Shown in pieces: positions 51,702 through 59,534 of a stretch of DNA of 64,000 nt; the first letter of the stretch is position 1; the number at the start of each line of letters is the position of its first letter. Made by a program: the position numbers and the translations under genes. The stretch comes from JBCBDX01 sp038529265. Its GTDB lineage: Bacteria; Pseudomonadota; Alphaproteobacteria; Rhizobiales; Rhizobiaceae. The notes below the pieces were generated by a model, which ran no database searches, was not told where the DNA came from, and saw only the letters and a list, made by a program, of their open reading frames with translations. Location of the stretch: contig JBCBDX010000013.1 in NCBI GenBank assembly GCA_038529265.1, positions 37,929-101,928 of the forward strand, written 5' to 3'.

Positions 51702-53081
51702 ATGCGTAAGAATATTTCCAAAAGCGCGCTGGCGCTAACGCTCTCAATTGCCGCTTCGACATTTGCTGTTTCGACAGCTGTGGCTCAGAGTTCAAATGCG
51801 CTTCCCGCCTATGTCATCGAGCAATTCGGTGAACCACCGGCGGTGCCTGATGGCGCGTTGTCCGATGAACTCAAACGCGCGGTACAAATCGGCTTGATCA
51901 ACCCTGCATCGCAATCGGCTTGGGGGCGTGATCAAGTACTGGCGGTCGATGAAATCGCTGCGTCCGGCGATCCGCGTCTGGCTTGGGTGATTGCCGATCT
52001 GATGCGCTTTGCGACCGGCCCGAGTTTGAGCGCAATATTAGGCAATGCCGCTGCAAAGCTGCTGGGCATTGAGCCGCCTCGCATCAATCATTGGGGCGTG
52101 ATCACCGATCATTTGATCGCGTGGGACATTCCTGAACCGCCCGATTATCTGGCGGCGAAACGTGACATCTTCACCAGTGTGGTGCCCGGTTGGGATCAGA
52201 TCTTCGTCGAAGGCGACATTGATTGGCGTCACGTTTCCTGGGGCGGTGTTTTGATTGACGATCGTGCCTACGACACAACCGATGATGTTTGTAATTGCAT
52301 CCCGGCGGCTGATAATCCCGAAGTCATAAGCGGTGCTGAGGCCGATTGGTTGGAAGATGATGATGTGGTGTTCGGCATCGAAATCAACGGTGAGGCACGT
52401 GCCTATCCTCGGCAGATCATGGAAGTTCGTGAAATGGTCAACGACACGCTTGGTGGTCGTGACCTCGGCATTCCTTACTGCACCTTGTGCGGTTCAGCGC
52501 AGGCTTATTTCACTGACAGACTGCCACAGGGTATTGAGCGGCCCATACTTCGCACGTCAGGGCTTTTGATCCGTTCGAACAAGGTCATGTATGATATCGA
52601 AACCTATTCGGTGTTTGACACATTTCTTGGCAAGGCCGTCACCGGGCCGTTGGCAGAAAAAGGCATCAAGCTCGAGCAAGCGTCGGTCGTAACCACCGAC
52701 TGGGCCACTTGGAAGCGCGCGCATCCGGATACGACCGTTCTTGTCGAGGAATTGGCTTTGGGCCGGGATTTTGATTTTCGCAATGGACGTGATGCCAACG
52801 GGCCGATTTTCCCTATTGGTGATGTTGATCCGCGTTTGCCGGTTCAGGAAGACATTATTGGTGTGACGACAGCTTCCGGTCAGCCGGTTGCATTTCAGCG
52901 CAGCGCAGCCCTGATTGCTCTAACAAAGGGCGAAGAGATTGCGTTTGAAAATGTTCGGTTGAAGCTGGACGCTGGCGGTATCAAAGCCGTTGATGAGAGT
53001 GGCGCTGACCTGGGAAGTCACCAGGCGTTTTGGTTCGCCTGGTCGCAATTTTATCCTTCCACGGAGCTGTGGAACGGCTGA
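51702..53081 (+). CDS. secreted DUF3179 protein
   Basis: 459 residues with a signal peptide (ending AVAQSS near residue 30). The DUF3179 domain covers about 200-440: FGIEINGEARAYPRQIMEVREM, GIPYCTLCGSAQAYF, RTSGLLIRSNKVMYDIETYSVF and a C-terminal HQAFWFAWSQFYPSTELW. The CTLC pair could form a disulfide or bind metal. The family is widespread in environmental bacteria and has no known role. Confidence 0.85.
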   Translation: MRKNISKSALALTLSIAASTFAVSTAVAQSSNALPAYVIEQFGEPPAVPDGALSDELKRAVQIGLINPASQSAWGRDQVLAVDEIAASGDPRLAWVIADLMRFATGPSLSAILGNAAAKLLGIEPPRINHWGVITDHLIAWDIPEPPDYLAAKRDIFTSVVPGWDQIFVEGDIDWRHVSWGGVLIDDRAYDTTDDVCNCIPAADNPEVISGAEADWLEDDDVVFGIEINGEARAYPRQIMEVREMVNDTLGGRDLGIPYCTLCGSAQAYFTDRLPQGIERPILRTSGLLIRSNKVMYDIETYSVFDTFLGKAVTGPLAEKGIKLEQASVVTTDWATWKRAHPDTTVLVEELALGRDFDFRNGRDANGPIFPIGDVDPRLPVQEDIIGVTTASGQPVAFQRSAALIALTKGEEIAFENVRLKLDAGGIKAVDESGADLGSHQAFWFAWSQFYPSTELWNG

Positions 53082-53924
53082 TCAATTGGTGACGTTAAAG
53101 CCACACTGATTTTGCTCCATCGTGATCTGCTTGGTAATGCGGATCACGTTCTGGGAATAGGCTTCGGTGACGGTGCCGCTAGTAACCGGCTTGTCGCGCA
53201 AAATGCTGACATCTTCACACAAGTGGAAGACGCGCGGAGTATCGTGACGCTCAGCACCGTCTGGCGGAGTGATCCAATAGACAACATCGCGCCCATTCGG
53301 ATTGTCGGCATCGGCGGTCGCAGCAGCTACTGCTTCGGTGTCGCGGGCAATATCTTGCGCCTGTTCTGCCACTTCCGGTGAGCAGGCTGTTGTTGCTTCA
53401 CCTGACCGGATTTGCGCTGCACACTCATTCATATCAAGCGTGTACTGCTCCACTGAAGGCGGTTGATAGCTAATCCCGAAGAGCGTTGCCACAACCGCCA
53501 GTACCGCACCAATACCACCGGCGATCTGCTTGTTCTTCGGGTCCATGTCTTTGTCCATCAGGATCAGGACAATTAGCGGCAGAAACGCGATGAGCGTTAT
53601 GATCGCGCCAAGTTGGTTTTGGACGAAAAAGCGGAAAGGCTCCGACTTGCTGGCAGGATCATGTTTGTTGGCCGCCTTCCACAGCAAGCTGCCCCCAATT
53701 GCGAATGCTGCAATGACCACCAGCAGGCCGATCAGAATTGCCAAATTGCCCTGATCGAAATATCCGCGCAGCAACAAGACAATGCCCGCGATTTCAGCGC
53801 CGATGGCGACCAGCCATGAAAGCCCTGCAAAGATTCGTAGCCGTTTGGCTGAAGATTTCTGATTTTGTGAAGCCTGCCAAGCTTTGGTGACGTCGATTTC
53901 AGTTTCCGGCGTGTTGTCGGACAT
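53082..53924 (-). CDS. four-span membrane protein, function unknown
   Basis: 280 residues. Four membrane segments lie near 32-55, 62-84, 107-127 and 135-157, followed by a soluble C-terminal domain with four cysteines (NECAAQ, TTACSPE, LCED, NQCGF). I chose ATG 53924 (MSDNTPE); ATG 53930 is two codons earlier and both follow GAGGGAGAA. It ends exactly one base after the DUF3179 stop on the other strand, convergent. I do not recognise the family. Confidence 0.72.
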   Translation of the reverse strand: MSDNTPETEIDVTKAWQASQNQKSSAKRLRIFAGLSWLVAIGAEIAGIVLLLRGYFDQGNLAILIGLLVVIAAFAIGGSLLWKAANKHDPASKSEPFRFFVQNQLGAIITLIAFLPLIVLILMDKDMDPKNKQIAGGIGAVLAVVATLFGISYQPPSVEQYTLDMNECAAQIRSGEATTACSPEVAEQAQDIARDTEAVAAATADADNPNGRDVVYWITPPDGAERHDTPRVFHLCEDVSILRDKPVTSGTVTEAYSQNVIRITKQITMEQNQCGFNVTN

Positions 53925-54054
53925 GATCATTTCTCCCTCGCTCGACACCAGACCGGATTTCAACGGCAGCCTTACTGGTCAGCCCGGTGTCGATTATTCC
54001 CTGGAAGCGCTTTTAAGCACTATTGGCGCAAAAAACGAGAGCGTTTTGAGCTTG

Positions 54055-55152
54055 TCATCTCAAATTCAAGAGGCGTGACGCTGGCAGAAAAGGTTCGGGG
54101 ATGTCGGCGCTTTCGCCAATGGCGAGATTGACCGCCATGTCAGCCATAATGTGTGCAATAGCGAAGGTGATTTTGAAGCCTCCCGTAGCAACGATAATAT
54201 TTTTTCTTTCAGGCAGAGGCCCCAGCAGCGGATCAGGTTTACCTGCTTTTGGGCGTACGCCAGCCCATCGCTCGATAATTTGAGCATCTCTTAGCGGCGG
54301 GCAAATGCGTTTTGCGTCCTCAATGACGGCGTCCAGTTTTTTATCGGTCGATGTTGGATGGTCAAACTCGTTCTCTGACGTTGAACCGACAGCAATTGTG
54401 CCGTTTGCGTGGGCAATCACATAGGTTCCATTGTCATATATGATAGGGTTTGCTGGATCGATGGGCCGCGTCGGTTTCAGTAGTGCGCCTTGACCTTTAA
54501 CACCCTTGCCAACTCTTTGAGGTTCCTTCGGACTGATTAGTGAAAAGCACCCAAGACCGGCCGCCAGTATGGTCGGAGCACTTGCGGGTAGGGCGAGGGC
54601 TTCTTCACCTTCGCAAACATCTATGTTTGGCTGCTGCTTTGCCCAGGCGGCCAATGCGCCAACAAGTGCCCGTGGGTTTACCCGTGCTGACATTGTGTCG
54701 GTGTTCCAGCCGTTTTCAGCGATTTCATCGGCCCAACCGGGGGCCGGATGATTGTCTTCAATTTTCCAGTTCAAATAGATTGGCCAATATTTTGCGGCTC
54801 CGTCTACCCAAGCGTGGCTCTGGCGTCGCTTTTCCGCATGGTTGATCGGTTGAATGCGACCCACACGGCCATAACCGCAAGCGATGTCCGTATCCGATTC
54901 CAGTTCAGATATTGATTCGGGCAGCGACAGTAACCCATTGAGCTGGAATCCTTTTTTGTCAGACCAGCCGCCAGGATGATGCGGCATAAGCGCACCAAGC
55001 ATGCCGCCGCTTGCGCCCGAGCCCAAAGTGCGCTTTTCGACCAACCTAACAAATAAGCCGCGCTTGGCAGCAAGCCGCGCGCTCCAAAGCCCGACGATGC
55101 CGCCGCCTATTATGGTGATATCGGGTGTTGGGCTGTTATGGATGGATGCCAT
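54055..55152 (-). CDS. FAD-dependent oxidoreductase, MnmC1-like
   Basis: DAO-family flavoprotein of 365 residues: ITIIGGGIVGLWSARLAAKRG at the FAD site and GVRPKAGKPDPLLGPLP near the end. E. coli MnmC is a fusion of a methyltransferase and such an oxidase that removes the carboxymethyl group from cmnm5U in tRNA. Here the methyltransferase half is the divergent neighbour, so this is probably the other half as a separate protein. A glycine or D-amino acid oxidase is the alternative. Its ATG at 55152 shares the palindrome CCATGG with the neighbour's possible start. Confidence 0.8.
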   Translation of the reverse strand: MASIHNSPTPDITIIGGGIVGLWSARLAAKRGLFVRLVEKRTLGSGASGGMLGALMPHHPGGWSDKKGFQLNGLLSLPESISELESDTDIACGYGRVGRIQPINHAEKRRQSHAWVDGAAKYWPIYLNWKIEDNHPAPGWADEIAENGWNTDTMSARVNPRALVGALAAWAKQQPNIDVCEGEEALALPASAPTILAAGLGCFSLISPKEPQRVGKGVKGQGALLKPTRPIDPANPIIYDNGTYVIAHANGTIAVGSTSENEFDHPTSTDKKLDAVIEDAKRICPPLRDAQIIERWAGVRPKAGKPDPLLGPLPERKNIIVATGGFKITFAIAHIMADMAVNLAIGESADIPEPFLPASRLLNLR

Positions 55153-55852
55153 GGACGAGAAGCAAATCGAGAAGCTTGGATGGATTGATGGCGATATGCC
55201 GTTTTCGACGCTGTTTGGCGATCATTTTTATGCGCGCCAGGATGGCCGTGCGGAAACGGCCTATGTTTTCTTGCAGCAAAACGACTTGCCGGAACGATGG
55301 CTCAACGGCGATGATTTTGTAATTGGGGAGCTCGGTTTTGGCACGGGGCTGAACCTGTTTGAGACTTGGCGGCAGTGGATTGAGAAACGGCGGGCCGAGC
55401 AGTCACTGACATTTGTGTCGTTTGAAGCATTTCCGATGGCGCCCGATGCCATGCTTCAAGCGATAAGCCGTTGGCCGGATTTACTGCCACTATGCGAGGC
55501 TTTTTTGCCGATGTGGCAAGGTGTCAAGAATGGCACCAACCGATTTCACCTCGACGAACAGACCCGGTGCGAGGTTCATGTGGGAGACGCATTGGACTGC
55601 GTCTCCAAGTGGGACTGCAAAGCCGATGCATGGTATCTGGATGGCTTTGCGCCCGCTAAAAACGAAACTATGTGGTCGGCTGAGTTGATGCAATCAGTGG
55701 CCAATCACACATCTCAAAACGGTACATTTGCCACTTATACTGCTGCCGGTTGGGTGCGCCGCAATCTGGAAGCTGCCGGATTCGCTGTAGAGAAAATCCC
55801 GGGGCACGGGACAAAAAGGGAAATGATCCGCGGCCACCTACTCGGGCTGTGA
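55142..55852 (+). CDS. mnmD: tRNA (5-methylaminomethyl-2-thiouridine)(34)-methyltransferase, MnmD type
   Basis: SAM-dependent methyltransferase of 236 residues, corresponding to the first domain of MnmC. It has FSTLFGDHFYARQDGRAE, VIGELGFGTGLNLFETW (SAM site, near 64), YLDGFAPAKNETMW (near 163) and FATYTAAGWVRRNLEAAGF. It makes the last methylation of mnm5s2U at the wobble position of some tRNAs. Two start codons are possible, 55142 (MDAMDEK) and 55151 (MDEK); both overlap the divergent oxidase gene. The last 15 bases overlap the convergent methyltransferase. Confidence 0.9.
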   Translation: MDAMDEKQIEKLGWIDGDMPFSTLFGDHFYARQDGRAETAYVFLQQNDLPERWLNGDDFVIGELGFGTGLNLFETWRQWIEKRRAEQSLTFVSFEAFPMAPDAMLQAISRWPDLLPLCEAFLPMWQGVKNGTNRFHLDEQTRCEVHVGDALDCVSKWDCKADAWYLDGFAPAKNETMWSAELMQSVANHTSQNGTFATYTAAGWVRRNLEAAGFAVEKIPGHGTKREMIRGHLLGL

Positions 55853-56665
55853 TGCCACCATCAGATAACCCGGTATAGGCGCGCCCCGTTCGGTTCGCAC
55901 GGTGATCTCTTCAAAAAGCTCCACATCCAGAAAACCGGCGCGGGCGCACATGTCATGGATGTATTTCTTGGAATGGGCAAAGCGTTGGTTTGGTGTGATT
56001 GACCATCCGACACTAAGGCCTGGCATTGTTTCACAGGAGACCGCAAGCAACGCACCTGGCGCGGCATTGGCTGCAATCCCGTCGAACAATGGCTCGAGCG
56101 CACCAATATATGGCAGGACATCGGCCGCAACGATCAGATCGAAAGGCTTGTGCTCAGGTTCCTTGGATTTGGCATACTCATCGAGGAAATGGACGGCCTC
56201 ATTGACGAAGAGTTTGTCATAAGCCGCGCGCTCGTCAGCGGCCTCGACCATCTTTTCGGCCAGATCTACGCCGGTAGCGTGTTTGCAACGCTCCATCAGC
56301 ATCATTCCGACCAGGCCGGTGCCGCAGCCAAGATCCAGTAAACGATCAAATGGTCCTGCTTCTTGACCCGCCAACCACTGACTCAACTGCATGGGAACCG
56401 CATAGCCCAGCTGTCCGGTAAGGATGTCATCAAAATCATCAGCGTGTTGATCAAACAGCGCTTCCACATAGGCATCCGGCGCTTTGTCCGGTGCCGCTGC
56501 CAGACCCATGGAGGCAAGGCGCACACTTGCGCCCACCTGATCGGACGGATCAAGCGCGAGGCACTTTTCATAAAGAGGCTGGGCTTCTTCTGGTCGGCCT
56601 GCCTTTTCGTGCGCAAGCGCTGCTTCATAGGCTTGCGTCAACGCGTCAATGTCGATGTCAGTCAT
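55838..56665 (-). CDS. class I SAM-dependent methyltransferase with N-terminal TPR-like helices
   Basis: 275 residues. The first 40 (AYEAALAHEKAGRPEEAQPLYEKCLALDPSDQ) resemble one tetratricopeptide repeat. The methyltransferase domain has LLDLGCGTGLVGMML (near 107), VDLAEKMVEAA and FDLIVAADVLPYIG (near 175). Substrate unknown. It is convergent with mnmD, overlapping it by 15 bases. Confidence 0.85.
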   Translation of the reverse strand: MTDIDIDALTQAYEAALAHEKAGRPEEAQPLYEKCLALDPSDQVGASVRLASMGLAAAPDKAPDAYVEALFDQHADDFDDILTGQLGYAVPMQLSQWLAGQEAGPFDRLLDLGCGTGLVGMMLMERCKHATGVDLAEKMVEAADERAAYDKLFVNEAVHFLDEYAKSKEPEHKPFDLIVAADVLPYIGALEPLFDGIAANAAPGALLAVSCETMPGLSVGWSITPNQRFAHSKKYIHDMCARAGFLDVELFEEITVRTERGAPIPGYLMVASQPE

Positions 56666-56776
56666 GGGTAATTTTATCTATGTTGGTCACCCATGCTTAA
56701 CCACGACCCTTAGCCGAAATTCAAATGCATTTTGCTAGCTTTGACAAAATGGGACCCCTTTAGTTGGAGCGTTTTG

Positions 56777-57778
56777 ATGGGTGAATTGGTTTTGCCGGAA
56801 GTGGCCGCAGCCTTGGTAACAAGCAACAAAGTGACAGCCGATAATGTGCTGCGTCTGCGCCGTGAAGTCTACCGTGATGGTGTGGCGACGCGCGTTGAGG
56901 CAGAAGCCCTTTTCGCCATTGATGGTGCTTGTCGTGATCGTTGTGAAGAATGGGATGAGTTTTTTATCGAGGCGGTAACGGATTATTTGGTTAATCTGGA
57001 AGCGCCCCAAGGCTATGTTTCTCCGGAAAATGCGCAGTGGCTCATCCGAGCAATTTCAAAAGATGGTGTCGTCGATACGCGCACCGAGATCGAGCTTTTG
57101 ATCAAGGTTCTGGAAAAGGCCAAACAATCGCCAGCCATGCTTTCTGCATTCGCCCTCAAGCAGGTTGCTGAAGTTGTTGTCAACGGACAGGGCGCTTTAG
57201 CGAAGGGCCGCACAGCTCGCGCAGGAACCGTGACGTTAGCTGACGTCGAAATGCTCCGCCGTGTGCTTTACGCATTTGGCGGTGAGGGCCAAGCGATGGT
57301 GACGCGCGATGAAGCAGAAGTGCTTTTCGACATCAACGATGCGACCATTGAAGCCCAAAACGATCCAAGCTGGAGCGATCTTTTCACAAAGGCAATCGGC
57401 TACAGTCTGCTGGCGTCTTTCGGTTATGTGCAGCCTACACGTGATGAAGCATTGGCGCGCGAGGAATGGTTGAACGATACCGACATCAATATTGGTGGCT
57501 TCTTCGGCCGCGTTTTTGCTGGTGGCCTGCGTGACTTCACTGAAAAAGTCTTCTCTGACACGAGCGTTGAAAACGCATATGCTGAACGCAATGCGCGTTT
57601 TGCAGCCGATAATCGAATTGCTGAAAGTATTTGCAGTGATGAGGCGCTTTGGCTTGTTGAACGCATTGGACGCGATGGCACGCTGCACGCCAATGAGCGT
57701 CAATTGTTGCAGTTCATTGCGCAAGAAGCGCGTGATGTGCATCCAAAGCTTCAACCGCTGCTCGACAAAGTCGCCTAA
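56777..57778 (+). CDS. protein with two copies of an unknown helical domain
   Basis: 333 residues, mostly alpha-helical, no signal or membrane segment. Two halves are similar: VTADNVLRLRREVYRDG ... RVEAEALFAIDGAC ... EWDEFFIEAVTDYLVN ... WLIRAISKDG in the first, and VTLADVEMLRRVLYAFGG ... RDEAEVLFDINDAT ... SWSDLFTKAIGYSLLA ... WLVERIGRDG in the second, so an ancient duplication. The pattern loosely recalls TerB-like helical domains. I chose ATG 56777 with GGAG upstream; an in-frame ATG at 56732 is less likely. Function unknown; hypothetical in relatives as far as I recall. Confidence 0.75.
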   Translation: MGELVLPEVAAALVTSNKVTADNVLRLRREVYRDGVATRVEAEALFAIDGACRDRCEEWDEFFIEAVTDYLVNLEAPQGYVSPENAQWLIRAISKDGVVDTRTEIELLIKVLEKAKQSPAMLSAFALKQVAEVVVNGQGALAKGRTARAGTVTLADVEMLRRVLYAFGGEGQAMVTRDEAEVLFDINDATIEAQNDPSWSDLFTKAIGYSLLASFGYVQPTRDEALAREEWLNDTDINIGGFFGRVFAGGLRDFTEKVFSDTSVENAYAERNARFAADNRIAESICSDEALWLVERIGRDGTLHANERQLLQFIAQEARDVHPKLQPLLDKVA

Positions 57779-57827
57779 AACGCAATTCGATGATATCGTC
57801 CCCTGAAAACGTTTGGGGGACGTATTC

Positions 57828-58487
57828 ATGGGAATTTTCGCACGTTTTTTTCTTGTTTTCGCGGTTTTGCTCGCTGCTGCCGGCGCTTCATTCAGTGCCG
57901 ATCTGGCCGGGGCGGATTATTCAAAGCCGCCCTCATGGTGGCCAAAGGGCATCAAATATGTTTTCCCGCCTGCGATGAAGGCGCCCAAGGGTTGGAAAGG
58001 GAAATGGCCTCCAGACCAGGAGCGCGGTCACGATCTTTCGTTTTGGACCGAATATTACAAGCTCAAACCATTTGGCCCTAAAAAGTTTGGTAAGGCAGGG
58101 GACCCCGAAGCACCATTTGCCAATGGTTTTGCCGGTGATGCCCGGTTTGTAACGGGCTTTCCCAATTACCGACGCCAAAAATTCTGCGCGCCGTTCAAGT
58201 TTGCAGCAAAATCGAAACCCAAGTTGGTCAACGGCATTTGCCTGTCCGGCATGATGTACCCAACCAGGCAGGTTGCTGCCCAATGCAAAAGCCTTGTGTC
58301 AAATGAGGAAATAGATCGATTTTGCACCAATCAATGTGCTGCCAAAACGGCGTTGGTGGGTTTGGATGGGCTTTGCAGGGGGGCGGTGGTTCGTCCGCCC
58401 GCATCCTGGCTGTGGAACTGTGCCGACAAGGAGGCCGGGGTGCTGATAACCTGCGAAGTTCAATTCATTTGCGACTGTTTCGGCTGA
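57828..58487 (+). CDS. secreted protein with a ten-cysteine C-terminal half
   Basis: 219 residues with a signal peptide (residues 1-23, ending ASFSA-D). The first mature part is rich in Pro, Lys and Trp (KPPSWWPKGIKYVFPP, PKGWKGKWPP). The last 110 residues carry ten cysteines (KFC, GIC, AQC, RFCTNQC, GLC, WNC, ITC, FICDC), which could give five disulfides. Ribosome binding site GGGGGA precedes ATG 57828. No family recognised. It is 49 bases after the duplicated-domain gene and may share its transcript. Confidence 0.72.
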   Translation: MGIFARFFLVFAVLLAAAGASFSADLAGADYSKPPSWWPKGIKYVFPPAMKAPKGWKGKWPPDQERGHDLSFWTEYYKLKPFGPKKFGKAGDPEAPFANGFAGDARFVTGFPNYRRQKFCAPFKFAAKSKPKLVNGICLSGMMYPTRQVAAQCKSLVSNEEIDRFCTNQCAAKTALVGLDGLCRGAVVRPPASWLWNCADKEAGVLITCEVQFICDCFG

Positions 58488-58509
58488 TAACGACCTTTCC
58501 AGCCTGTCC

Positions 58510-59463
58510 ATGCCATGCCACACAATTGGCATGGTTCGAGCCTATTCAAAGCTAGCCGATCAGGCGCACAACACCACTTTTTACGCCCTGTTTCTTGGCG
58601 TATTGGGCGCGTTGCTTTTGCCGGGTATGGACGCGCTTGCCAAGCTTTTGGGCGAGCGCGAGGTGATGTCGCCCGGGCAGCTGACCTTTTTCCGCTTTTT
58701 CATCCAGATGGTCTTTTCTGTGATGGTGCTGCTTTGGATTGGCGGCATCGCGGCACTGCATTCGCAGCGTTTCTGGATCAACTTCCTGCGTGGCGTGCTT
58801 TTGGGCGTGGCGAGCCTGCTGTTCTTCATTGCGGTCAAATATATGCCCCTGCCGGACGCCATTGCTGTGTTCTTTGTCGAACCGCTGATTTTGACGCTGC
58901 TTTCTTTCATCGTTTTGCGTGAAAAAGTCGGCTGGAGGCGTATTGCAGCCGTCGTTACCGGTTTTGGCGGAGCGGTCCTCGTCATTCAACCAAGCTATGC
59001 GGTTTTTGGTCCGGTCGCTCTTTTGCCGCTTGGGACAGCAACTCTGTTTGCGATCTACATGCTGTTGAACAGGCAGGTGGGCCAAGTGGACAGCGCGCTT
59101 GTCATGCAATGGGTGTCGGGCCTGGGCGGCAGCGTTGTGGTTTTAGGCGCCATGCTGGTTGGTCTGCCGTTTGGCGCGGCTGATCTGGCTTTTTCCTTCA
59201 ACACCGAATTGTCGGTCTGGGGGCTGGTGATCATCATGGCGGCGTTCGGGCTGGTTGGGCACTATCTGTTTGTCCGCGCGCTTCAAATGGCACCGGCTTC
59301 GGTGATCGCGCCGTTGCAATATCTGGAGATCGTGTCGGCTGCGCTGTTCGGATACTTCATGTTTGATGATTTCCCGGGCTTCTGGAAGTGGGTTGGGATT
59401 ATCATCATTGTGCTATCCGGACTGTTCGTCTTTCACCGCGAAGAAGCGCAGGCAAAAAATTGA
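58510..59463 (+). CDS. DMT-superfamily (EamA) transporter
   Basis: 317 residues with ten predicted membrane segments in two EamA halves (about 28-150 and 165-310). FRFFIQMVFSV, MPLPDAIAVFFVEPLILTLLS and APASVIAPLQYLEIVSAALFGYFMF are typical of the drug/metabolite transporter family. The start could be ATG 58510 or ATG 58531; neither has a strong ribosome binding site. Substrate unknown. Confidence 0.87.
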   Translation: MPCHTIGMVRAYSKLADQAHNTTFYALFLGVLGALLLPGMDALAKLLGEREVMSPGQLTFFRFFIQMVFSVMVLLWIGGIAALHSQRFWINFLRGVLLGVASLLFFIAVKYMPLPDAIAVFFVEPLILTLLSFIVLREKVGWRRIAAVVTGFGGAVLVIQPSYAVFGPVALLPLGTATLFAIYMLLNRQVGQVDSALVMQWVSGLGGSVVVLGAMLVGLPFGAADLAFSFNTELSVWGLVIIMAAFGLVGHYLFVRALQMAPASVIAPLQYLEIVSAALFGYFMFDDFPGFWKWVGIIIIVLSGLFVFHREEAQAKN

Positions 59464-59534
59464 AGGCTCATACGCTTGGATGATGGACGGGCGCAGTCTG
59501 TCAGCTTACAGCTTGGTGTAGAGGGGGGTAGCAT

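Noticed and set aside
56694..56715. CtrA box upstream of the duplicated-domain gene
   Set aside because: TTAA is followed by TTAG at the wrong spacing (nine bases), so it does not fit the consensus.
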